Positions 1 through 5,609 of a stretch of DNA of 6,182 nt are shown one piece after another. The stretch spans positions 1 to 6,182 of the forward strand of contig JAODNB010000189.1 in the NCBI GenBank assembly GCA_025464795.1. The letters run 5' to 3'. How positions within the stretch are numbered: position 1 is the first letter of the stretch; each line of letters begins with the position of its first letter. Source of the DNA: Frankiales bacterium. Its GTDB lineage: Bacteria; Actinomycetota; Actinomycetes; Mycobacteriales; SCTD01. The notes beneath the pieces are model-generated. The model had not been told where the DNA came from. It worked only from the letters and a program-made list of their open reading frames with translations, and made no database searches. The position numbers and the translations under genes were made by a program.

Positions 1-185
1 ACCGACAGGTGCGCGACGTGTCCTTCGTTCCAGGTCATGAGCACCTCGCTGCCGGGGGCGACGTCGCCCTCGACCTTGTGGCCGAACCAGCTCGACAGCC
101 CTTCGGGCGTGCTGATCGCGGACCAGACCCTGTCCTGCGGGTGCGGCAGGTCGAGCGTGCGGGTGATGGTGTTGGGGATGGGCAT
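1..185 (-). CDS. SRPBCC (START/AHSA1-like) domain protein, N-terminal part
   Basis: The first 61 codons of a minus-strand gene are visible; the rest lies beyond the left edge. The protein starts MPIPNTITRTLDLPHPQDRV and continues with RVWSAISTPEGLSSWFG at residues 19-35, the usual opening of SRPBCC proteins of the AHSA1/START-like type: a first beta strand, then a helix carrying the W..I.tPe.l..WFg pattern. It goes on with GDVAPGSEVLMTW at residues 40-52, a strand typical of the same fold. These proteins have a deep hydrophobic pocket that binds small lipophilic ligands; the substrate cannot be inferred here. The ATG at 185 is chosen because AGGAGG lies five bases upstream. A near-consensus promoter with two operator copies precedes it. 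In many bacteria such genes sit beside an ArsR-family repressor, so a regulator gene may follow beyond the edge; that is inference. The family call rests on about 60 residues. Confidence 0.82.
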   Translation of the reverse strand, partial: MPIPNTITRTLDLPHPQDRVWSAISTPEGLSSWFGHKVEGDVAPGSEVLMTWNEGHVAHLS

Positions 186-190
186 GAGTT

Positions 191-196
191 CCTCCT
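191..196 (-). promoter_or_regulatory. Ribosome binding site of the SRPBCC gene
   Basis: The minus strand reads AGGAGG, a full Shine-Dalgarno match, with five bases (AACTC) between it and the ATG at 185. It fixes the start of the SRPBCC gene and is the strongest ribosome binding site in the window. Confidence 0.85.
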
Positions 197-202
197 GAGA
201 TG

Positions 203-222
203 GCAACCGTTTGGTTGCGTCA
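203..222. promoter_or_regulatory. Operator copy 1 (20-bp repeat, over the predicted start site)
   Basis: GCAACCGTTTGGTTGCGTCA on the plus strand, identical over all 20 bases to the copy at 231-250. Its core GCAACC-GTTT-GGTTGC has two perfect 6-base inverted arms, as expected for a dimeric helix-turn-helix regulator. It begins right after the -10 hexamer of the SRPBCC promoter (in transcription direction) and covers the predicted start site. The regulator is not encoded in the window. ArsR- or TetR-type repressors are the likeliest binders, by analogy with other SRPBCC loci. Confidence 0.7.
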
Positions 223-251
223 TGTATAACGCAACCGTTTGGTTGCGTCAA
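223..251 (-). promoter_or_regulatory. Sigma-70-type promoter of the SRPBCC gene
   Basis: On the minus strand, TTGACG (251-246) and TATACA (228-223) are separated by exactly 17 bases, close to the housekeeping consensus TTGACA-17-TATAAT and unusually strong for such a G+C-rich genome. Transcription would start near position 216, leaving a leader of about 30 bases that includes AGGAGG. The spacer is filled by one operator copy and the predicted start site lies in the other, so the promoter looks strong by default and shut off by a bound repressor. The start site is predicted, not observed. Confidence 0.7.
231..250. promoter_or_regulatory. Operator copy 2 (20-bp repeat, in the -35/-10 spacer)
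   Basis: An exact second copy of the 20-base element, 28 bases from the first, with eight bases between them. Here the inverted arms extend to seven bases (CGCAACC/GGTTGCG, 230-247). It fills the spacer of the minus-strand promoter and its outer edge overlaps the -35 hexamer, so a bound protein would block RNA polymerase. It ends about 33 bases before the SnoaL-like gene on the other strand and could also affect that gene. Confidence 0.7.
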
Positions 252-271
252 CACGGGATGCCTCCGGCCTC

Positions 272-277
272 TAGGAT
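272..277 (+). promoter_or_regulatory. Possible -10 element of the SnoaL-like gene
   Basis: TAGGAT fits the actinobacterial TANNNT pattern and lies six bases before the GTG at 284, the spacing expected if the message begins at the start codon (leaderless). No good -35 is seen at 16-18 bases. The same bases contain AGGA, which could instead act as a weak Shine-Dalgarno seven bases from the GTG. Both readings support the start at 284; the sequence does not decide between them. Confidence 0.25.
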
Positions 278-283
278 CCGGCC

Positions 284-730
284 GTGGACGCTGCGAGGGA
301 GATCGAGAACCTGCTCTACGCCTATGCCGAGCGCATCGACCTCGGGGACTTCGACGGCGTCGCGAACCTGTTCGCTCACGGTCGCATCTGCGGGGTCGAG
401 AACGGCCCGCCCGAGACGGTCTTCGAGGGCCGGGACCGCGTACGAACGATGTATGAGAAGTCGACGCGGCTCTACCCCGAGGGCACCCCGAGGACCAAGC
501 ACGTGACCACCAACGCGCAGGTCTTCGTCGACGGCGAGACGGGAGCGGCCCGCAGCTACTACACCGTCTTCCAGGCGACGGCCGAGCTGCCGCTGCAGCC
601 GATCATCAACGGGCACTACCACGACACGTTCCACCTGGTCGAAGGCGTCTGGTGGTTCGACACCCGGATCATGTTCGTGGACCAGGTCGGTGACCTCAGC
701 CACCACCTCAAGTACACGCTGCCCACCTGA
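284..730 (+). CDS. SnoaL-like / NTF2-fold protein
   Basis: A complete 148-residue protein of the length usual for the SnoaL_4 branch of the NTF2-like superfamily, a cone-shaped alpha+beta fold around a polar pocket, used by polyketide cyclases, ketosteroid isomerases, scytalone dehydratases and many uncharacterised enzymes. Visible marks are the N-terminal helix EIENLLYAYAERIDLGDFDG (residues 7-26), the short segment ANLFAHGRI (27-35), the TKHVTTN strand with its conserved histidine (71-77; H73), and the C-terminal strands around GHYHDTFHLVEGVWWFDTRI (110-129). The histidine in HVT and the acidic residues near D19 and D22 are the usual pocket positions, but the reaction cannot be named. GTG 284 is chosen because the family's first helix begins just after it. 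The gene is divergent from the SRPBCC gene across 98 bases and is followed after 26 bases by the 606-residue gene, suggesting co-transcription. A role in small-molecule metabolism is likely but unproven. Confidence 0.85.
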   Translation: MDAAREIENLLYAYAERIDLGDFDGVANLFAHGRICGVENGPPETVFEGRDRVRTMYEKSTRLYPEGTPRTKHVTTNAQVFVDGETGAARSYYTVFQATAELPLQPIINGHYHDTFHLVEGVWWFDTRIMFVDQVGDLSHHLKYTLPT

Positions 731-756
731 TCGGCGCGATCAGCGAGAATGGACCT

Positions 757-2577
757 GTGACCCCCGAGCAGCACCGTCCGCCCGTCTACGCCTGCGCCGC
801 CGGCGCAGTGCTCCACGCGCACTCCGCGGACACCCTCGAACCGGCAGTCGTGCTCTACACGTTCCTCCCCTCAGGCAGCGGGGACCGGATCGACTCCCTC
901 GACGCGAAGGTCGACGTCCACGGGGACGGGCCAGGTACGTCCACGCTGACGGTCCGCGTCCTGTCCGAGGGGCAGTCGCTGTCCTGGCAGCTGCCCATCG
1001 CCCCTTTCGTCGCGGCCCTGCCCGGGCAACCCGGCGACGACGGTCGCATGGTCCTGCTCGCGGTCATGGACGCCGAACCAGATGAGGGCTTCTGGGCTCA
1101 GCCCGTCGACTGCGAGCGCCTGGCCGCCGAGCTGCAGCTACCCGTCACCGACCTCGCCGACGCACTACGGGGCCGGCTCACGCCGTGGCTGGCCGATGAC
1201 GTCGACCTGCTGCTCCACGACGACGCCCACGAGCACGCCGCCGACCACTCCCCCGCCCAGACCCTTGCCCGGGCGGTGCTCGCGCACTACCGCGGTGACC
1301 TCGAGGCCGACCAGGCGTCGACCCGCCTGCTGCAGGCGTTCGACTACGCGCACAAGGACTTCTCCGCCGAGCTCGGGGCTCGGCTGTGCGTCGCCCTCAA
1401 CACAGCCATCGTGGTCGCTGGTCCTGAGGCCATCGCGCAGGTCATCGAGCAGACCGGCCCCTTCGAGCCGGAGGTCACGCGGCTGCTCACCGAGCTGCCC
1501 GCCAAGCTCCGCCCCGACGACCCGGAGGCTGATGACCCCGACACGACGGCCGGTGTGCTCCTGTCGGGGGGTGACCACCAGGAGGCCCTGAAGGCAGCTG
1601 TCACCGCAGTGGCACGTCTCGGACGCACGGCCTTCGGTGAAGGGCTCCCGGACGAGGAGGTGCTGCGCCGGTTGTCGATGGTCAGCGACGCGGGTCAGGC
1701 CCGGATCGCCTCGCTCTGGGTGGACCTGGCGGTCGCCGCCGCAGGGGCCGCTGACGCCGACCCGGTCCTGGCCTCCGACCTCGCGACCCGGGTCGAGCAG
1801 GAGGGCGGCCCGGGCGGAGCCTGGCTGCGCAGCACCGCGGCAGCGCTCGGCGCCTACGCCCTCGACCTCCAGGGCCGCGGGTCCTCGCGGGTGGCCGAGC
1901 CCGTACGCGTCCTCGACGCCTTCCTCGCGGACCGGCCCCGCGCCGGACAGGCCATCACCGCCGAGGTGGCTGCCGGAGCGCTGCGGCAGTGCCTCACGCT
2001 GGCGCGCTTCGTCCGCACCAGGGGCGGCATCAGCCCCGGCTTCTGGCGGCAGGTGCCCGTGGAGTCTGCGGCCCAAGCGGTCGGGACCGCCCTCGCGAAG
2101 GGCCTGTCGACGGAGCTCGCCGTCGACCTGCTCGACACGCTCCTGGCTGACGACGTGGAGGGGCCGGACGTGCTGGAGGCCTTCGTCTGCGTCACCGCCC
2201 AGCTGCTGGTGGAGGTCGATCCGCACGAGCCGGCCGAGGGCCTTCAGGCCAAGGTGGACGAGCTGCTCGCGGCCGTTCCCGGAGGCAACCGCGGCCCGCG
2301 CTGGCTCATGCTCGCGTGCCTCAACGAAGCTCCGGACCACGATCCCGCCGCCACCGACCTTCGTCCCTACCTGCCCAAGGAAGCGCCGGGCGACGTCGAC
2401 AAGATCGCGTTCAAGCTGGGCCGACGTGGCGTGCTGGCGTCAGGGCTCACCTGCGTCGACGTGCTTGCCGGCGTGGTGGGGGCGGCGCTCGAGATCCCCC
2501 GCGAGGAGCTGCTCGGGCTGGTCCTGCCGGGCGCACTGGTCGAGCACGAGCTGCTGGCCCCGCCACCGGCTCCCTAG
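757..2577 (+). CDS. Uncharacterised 606-residue protein, helical repeat-like
   Basis: I do not recognise a family. The frame is a real gene: it is open for 607 codons with strong third-position G/C bias and a coherent acidic, Ala/Leu-rich protein. Residues 1-105 look mostly beta (VVLYTFLPSG at 31-40, STLTVRVLSEGQSLSWQLP at 62-80, RMVLLAVMD at 97-105). From about 118 to 600 it is predominantly amphipathic helix, as in alpha-solenoids, with acidic linkers (LRPDDPEADDPDTT, 251-264). A patch rich in Asp and His lies at 147-164 (D147, D148, D150, H154, D155, D156, H158, H160, D163, H164) and could bind metal, which is speculation. There is no signal peptide or clear membrane helix, so it is probably cytoplasmic. 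GTG 757 is used, with GAGA nine bases upstream as a weak ribosome site. It follows the SnoaL-like gene by 26 bases and ends 13 bases from the convergent propeller gene. Confidence 0.82.
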   Translation: MTPEQHRPPVYACAAGAVLHAHSADTLEPAVVLYTFLPSGSGDRIDSLDAKVDVHGDGPGTSTLTVRVLSEGQSLSWQLPIAPFVAALPGQPGDDGRMVLLAVMDAEPDEGFWAQPVDCERLAAELQLPVTDLADALRGRLTPWLADDVDLLLHDDAHEHAADHSPAQTLARAVLAHYRGDLEADQASTRLLQAFDYAHKDFSAELGARLCVALNTAIVVAGPEAIAQVIEQTGPFEPEVTRLLTELPAKLRPDDPEADDPDTTAGVLLSGGDHQEALKAAVTAVARLGRTAFGEGLPDEEVLRRLSMVSDAGQARIASLWVDLAVAAAGAADADPVLASDLATRVEQEGGPGGAWLRSTAAALGAYALDLQGRGSSRVAEPVRVLDAFLADRPRAGQAITAEVAAGALRQCLTLARFVRTRGGISPGFWRQVPVESAAQAVGTALAKGLSTELAVDLLDTLLADDVEGPDVLEAFVCVTAQLLVEVDPHEPAEGLQAKVDELLAAVPGGNRGPRWLMLACLNEAPDHDPAATDLRPYLPKEAPGDVDKIAFKLGRRGVLASGLTCVDVLAGVVGAALEIPREELLGLVLPGALVEHELLAPPPAP

Positions 2578-2590
2578 CCTCGGCACGACC

Positions 2591-2689
2591 TCACGACCTC
2601 AGGCGGCGCCGCCGGACGAGCAGTGCCGTCAGCAGCAGCCCGAAGCCGAGCAGGACAAGCCCGCGGGCGTCGAGTCCGGTCGCCGCCAG
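2591..2689 (-). other. C-terminal sortase sorting signal (LAATG, membrane helix, Arg tail)
   Basis: The last 32 residues of the propeller protein hold the three parts of a Gram-positive cell-wall sorting signal in order: LAATG (residues 938-942), a hydrophobic stretch GLVLLGFGLLLTALLV (947-962) and a basic tail RRRRLRS. In high-GC actinobacteria class E sortases prefer LAxTG over LPxTG, which this motif fits. The expected outcome is cleavage between T and G and covalent linkage to peptidoglycan. No sortase gene is in the window. Confidence 0.8.
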
Positions 2690-5500
2690 CGCGCCGACGG
2701 GCGCCTTGGTCCCGGGCGTCCGGCTCGCCGAGGAGGAGGGCCCCGCAGAGCTGGTCGACGCCTTGGCCTGGAAGTCGAGCACCCACACCCCACGGCCGTA
2801 CGCAGCGACGCTGAGGTAGCGCCCGGTCCGGTCCAGGTCGAGGTCGTAGATGCGCACCTGCGGCAGGCCCTTGCCGAGCCGGGACCAGTGCGACGACCCG
2901 AGCGGCGCGGTGAACACGCCGTTGTCGCCGGCGACGATGAGCTGCCCGTTGCGCACCACCAGGTCACGGATGTTCGCGTGCGGCAGGTTTCCGGTGAGGT
3001 CGGTGAAGTGCTCCCCGGCGTCGTGGCTCACCAGGACGCGGGCCGCTCCGACGACCTTCTGGTCGTACCCGATGTTGCTGTTCTCGGTGAGACCGACGTA
3101 GACCGTCTTGACGTCCCGTGGGTCGATGACGGCGCCCTGGATGGCAACGTGCGGGAGGCCCTTGCCGGCCGCCAGGTGCCAGCAGGAGCTGCTGCCCTTC
3201 TTCGGGGAGCACCCCGCTTTGCCGACGTTGGTGGCAACCGTCGTGTGGATCGCCGTCGGGTCGCCGAGCGCGTTGCGGCACAGGGCGCAGACCGCGTCGT
3301 ACACCGCTGCCCCGCGGACGGCGAGCGCCTGGGACGTCCAGGGGATCGCTGCTCCCGTGGCCGGGTTCTTGTACGGGCTCGTGCCCGCGTCGAAGGAGGA
3401 CGTCCAGTCGGTGGAGACCACCGTGTAGAGCAGCGGGTCGATCGTCGTCGTCGTGTCCGGGCCCTTGAGGGTCTCGTTCACGTCCTGGGCCGCGGCCACG
3501 AGATGGTTCTCGTCGAGCGGGTCGATCGCGATCGGGCTGGTGAAGTTCGCGCCGGTCAGGTTCGGTTGGATCTCGCGGATGTGCTTGCCGCGGTCCTTGG
3601 TGACGTAGAGGACCGCTCCCTGGGCGGACGTGTAGAAGACGTCCGGGTTGCTCGTGGCGATCGCGAAGACGCCGTCACCGCTGGAGATCAGCGTGTTGCT
3701 CTTTCCCGGCGTGAACAGGCCGCCGCCGTTGTCCTGCAGGGCCGTCACGTACTGGCCCGCAGGGGTCCTGGCGACGTGGTACGGCTCGACCGACGCCAGG
3801 TGGTTCATGTCCGTCCAGTGGCCTTGGTCGAAGGCGTTGCGCCCGTCGGGCAGCGCTCGGCTGTCCTGCCGGAAGTAGCCGCCGTCGTTGCCCGTGTAGA
3901 GCCGGATCCCCTGAGGAGTACGGGCGATGACACCGACGTGCTGGTCAGGATGAGTCGCGGGTCCGCCGTACACCGGGGTGCCGTCAGGGCAGGTCGTCCC
4001 GGTGTAGACGTTCTCCAGGTACGTCGTGGATCCGCAGACGTCCCAGTACTTCTGAGTCACCTCGAACTGACCGAGGCCCGGGGTCGGCCCGGTGTTCGCG
4101 ACCGACTGGAACACCTCCTCCAGGCCGAAGAACACCTGGTCGGAGTTGCGCGGGTCGACCGCCAGCCACAGGTTGTAGAACGCCTGGACGCCGATGCCGT
4201 AACCGAGAGCCGGGTAGACCCCTAGTCCGTCGTTCGGCGTGGCCGTGAGGGACGCGGGAGTTGCCTTCAGCGTCCAGGTGGCTCCGTCATCGTCGGACCG
4301 GTACAGGCCGTTGAGCAGCGTGTTGGTCGCGTTGAGGCTCTTGCCGGTGGTGGTGCCCACGACGTCGAGGCCGCCCGGCTGTGCCTTGTTGAGCAGACCG
4401 GCGTCCTGGACGAGGGCCCACAGCACCGGGATCTCGGTGCTCGTCCCTCCGTAGGCGAGCACGATCCGGCCCAACGGGTCGCTGCTCGCCTCCGGGTTGG
4501 TGAGGCCCGCGGAACCCGCGAAGTAGTGGAACGCCCCCGCGGCGCCCGTCGTCGATCGGTACAACCCGTTCGCCGGTGACAACGGCCGGCCCTGGGTGTC
4601 CGGACGCTTGCCGTACGGGAGGCCGATCGCGACGGTGACGTCGGCGTTGTTGATCGGGCTGACGACGATCGACGTGATCCAGTCCGTGTACGGCCCGGAG
4701 GCCGGGGCGGTGTGCGCCGCGTTGGAGGGCAGAGCGACCCGGCTGAAGCTGGCTCCGCGGTCCCGCGTCAGGTACAGGCCGTGGCTGGTGCCGACGAGCA
4801 CGCCGCTGTGGGTCGCGGTGATCGCGTTCACGCCGTAGCCCATGACGTTCCTGGTCGGGCGGGTGAAGTGCTTGCCGTTGTCATGGCTGACGTAGACACC
4901 GGTGCCCGGCGCGTCCCCTGAGAGGGTGGCCAGGGCGATGCCCGTCCCGACGTACAGGTCGCCCGGGTGCAGCGGGTCGAGGGCAACCGCGCCGACGGCC
5001 GAACGCGCGAAGGTGCCGTCTCCGAGGACGGTCCAGCTCTTGCCGGCGTCCGTGCTCCGCCAGGCGCCACCCATGGTGCCGATGTAGAGGGTGTTGCCCG
5101 AGGGGTCATGCGGGTCGACGACCGCCGCGACGCCCATGCCCGCTCCGCGAGCGAACCGCAGCCCGCCGGAGGGGTAGGTCGACGGGTCGTCCTGCCCGAA
5201 CGGCCCGACGTTCGTCCAGGCCTTTCCGGCCTCGGCCGCGGGCAGCGCCGCCGCCTGCTTGGCGTGGGCGAGCTCGTTCGCGACCGTGTTCACGTCGGCG
5301 ATGCCGGCATCGGGCAGCGCCGGGATCGGGTCTTCGTGCTCCCGCGCGGGGTTCAGCCCTGCGGCGTACGTGGCCGAGATCGCCGCGAGGCCGCTCGGTC
5401 CAAGCTGCGGAGACGCCGTGAGCGCAGAGGGGCCGCTGCCGAGCAGCAGGGCCGTGAGCGCGGCGGCACAGGTCGCCAGGACAGCAGGCGTACGAGACAT
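2591..5500 (-). CDS. Secreted, cell-wall-anchored BNR/Asp-box beta-propeller protein
   Basis: A 969-residue exported protein. An N-terminal signal peptide (MSRTPAVLATCAAALTALLL, cleavage probably near residues 26-29) precedes a long beta-propeller region. Asp-box motifs of the S-x-D-x-G-x-x-W/F type occur at 147-156 (WRSTDAGKSW), 203-212 (YVSHDNGKHF), 243-252 (YLTRDRGASF), 400-409 (YRSDDDGATW), 632-641 (YVTKDRGKHI, degenerate) and 823-832 (LVSHDAGEHF). Blade starts of the form D-P-x(6-10)-Y-V-G recur at D129, D175, D449, D660 and D793. HPDQH (517-521) and GNDGG (537-541) are signatures shared with sialidase/GH74/sortilin-type propellers. Six mature cysteines (489, 504, 738, 741, 764, 773) could form disulfides. 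A Ser/Thr/Pro-rich linker (about 913-936) leads to LAATG, a hydrophobic helix and an Arg tail. Substrate and any catalytic activity are unknown. ATG 5500 is preferred (GGTGGGG six bases upstream); an in-frame GTG at 5512 lacks its own ribosome site. Confidence 0.9.
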   Translation of the reverse strand: MSRTPAVLATCAAALTALLLGSGPSALTASPQLGPSGLAAISATYAAGLNPAREHEDPIPALPDAGIADVNTVANELAHAKQAAALPAAEAGKAWTNVGPFGQDDPSTYPSGGLRFARGAGMGVAAVVDPHDPSGNTLYIGTMGGAWRSTDAGKSWTVLGDGTFARSAVGAVALDPLHPGDLYVGTGIALATLSGDAPGTGVYVSHDNGKHFTRPTRNVMGYGVNAITATHSGVLVGTSHGLYLTRDRGASFSRVALPSNAAHTAPASGPYTDWITSIVVSPINNADVTVAIGLPYGKRPDTQGRPLSPANGLYRSTTGAAGAFHYFAGSAGLTNPEASSDPLGRIVLAYGGTSTEIPVLWALVQDAGLLNKAQPGGLDVVGTTTGKSLNATNTLLNGLYRSDDDGATWTLKATPASLTATPNDGLGVYPALGYGIGVQAFYNLWLAVDPRNSDQVFFGLEEVFQSVANTGPTPGLGQFEVTQKYWDVCGSTTYLENVYTGTTCPDGTPVYGGPATHPDQHVGVIARTPQGIRLYTGNDGGYFRQDSRALPDGRNAFDQGHWTDMNHLASVEPYHVARTPAGQYVTALQDNGGGLFTPGKSNTLISSGDGVFAIATSNPDVFYTSAQGAVLYVTKDRGKHIREIQPNLTGANFTSPIAIDPLDENHLVAAAQDVNETLKGPDTTTTIDPLLYTVVSTDWTSSFDAGTSPYKNPATGAAIPWTSQALAVRGAAVYDAVCALCRNALGDPTAIHTTVATNVGKAGCSPKKGSSSCWHLAAGKGLPHVAIQGAVIDPRDVKTVYVGLTENSNIGYDQKVVGAARVLVSHDAGEHFTDLTGNLPHANIRDLVVRNGQLIVAGDNGVFTAPLGSSHWSRLGKGLPQVRIYDLDLDRTGRYLSVAAYGRGVWVLDFQAKASTSSAGPSSSASRTPGTKAPVGALAATGLDARGLVLLGFGLLLTALLVRRRRLRS

Positions 5501-5503
5501 TCG

Positions 5504-5537
5504 GAACCCCACCCTTGTTTGACTTCCTGCGGGGTTC
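5504..5537 (-). promoter_or_regulatory. Hairpin over the ribosome binding site of the propeller gene
   Basis: The minus-strand leader contains GAACCCC (5537-5531) and GGGGTTC (5510-5504), perfect 7-base inverted arms around a 20-base loop. The second arm includes the GGGG of the probable Shine-Dalgarno GGTGGGG (5513-5507), which lies six bases before the ATG at 5500. If folded in the message, it would partly hide the ribosome site. Chance pairing in G+C-rich DNA is a real alternative. Confidence 0.35.
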
Positions 5538-5573
5538 TACGTCTTCGGCCTGATTCCTGCGTGCACCTGGGGC

Positions 5574-5603
5574 TTGCGTTCTGTCGGTACTGGAATGTAT
5601 GTT
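5574..5603 (+). promoter_or_regulatory. Probable promoter of the DUF222 gene, leaderless
   Basis: TATGTT (5598-5603) matches the TANNNT -10 pattern and TTGCGT (5574-5579) is a partial -35 with an 18-base spacer. The -10 ends six bases before the ATG at 5610, so transcription would begin at or next to the start codon. No Shine-Dalgarno sequence precedes that ATG, which agrees with a leaderless message. The -10 overlaps the LexA-like box. Confidence 0.45.
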
Positions 5604-5604
5604 C
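5593..5604. promoter_or_regulatory. Candidate LexA (SOS) box
   Basis: GAATGTATGTTC matches the actinobacterial/Gram-positive SOS core GAAC-N4-GTTC at seven of eight fixed positions (T instead of C at the fourth). The flanks do not match the extended TCGAAC-N4-GTTCGA form. It overlaps the predicted -10 of the DUF222 gene, where bound LexA would repress. Some mycobacterial 13E12-family genes are known to be LexA-controlled, which raises the prior here. Binding is not shown. Confidence 0.45.
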
Positions 5605-5609
5605 TACAT

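Noticed and set aside
225..230. TATAAC on the plus strand as a -10 for the SnoaL-like gene
   Set aside because: No -35 at the right distance, and these bases already overlap the strong minus-strand -10. It remains possible but weaker than the alternative at 272-277.
203..250. Possible mini-CRISPR from two identical repeats
   Set aside because: Only two copies with an 8-base gap; the placement within a promoter explains them as operators.
1165..2340. 391-codon minus-strand open frame
   Set aside because: Antisense shadow of the 606-residue gene; low-complexity Gly/Arg/Val/Glu product and no credible start signal.
2602..2613. GGCGGCGCCGCC palindrome near the convergent stops, as a terminator
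   Set aside because: It encodes the Arg tail of the propeller protein, has no loop and no following T run on either strand.
1637..4225. Very long plus-strand open frame (862 codons) crossing two genes
   Set aside because: It runs in another frame of the unknown gene and then antisense to the propeller gene. The product is Arg/Pro/Ser- then Arg/Val-rich with no domain pattern, a usual artefact of G+C-rich DNA; the two real genes explain the region.
5468..5479. LATC near the N-terminus of the propeller protein as a lipobox
   Set aside because: Threonine before the cysteine is atypical, and the cysteine is at residue 11, before the hydrophobic core ends; ordinary signal peptidase cleavage near 26-29 fits better.
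5595..5609. Upstream in-frame ATG at 5595 as the start of the DUF222 gene
   Set aside because: It would add only MYVLH, lies inside the predicted -10 and LexA-like box, and has no properly spaced ribosome site; ATG 5610 fits a leaderless start. Not fully excluded.
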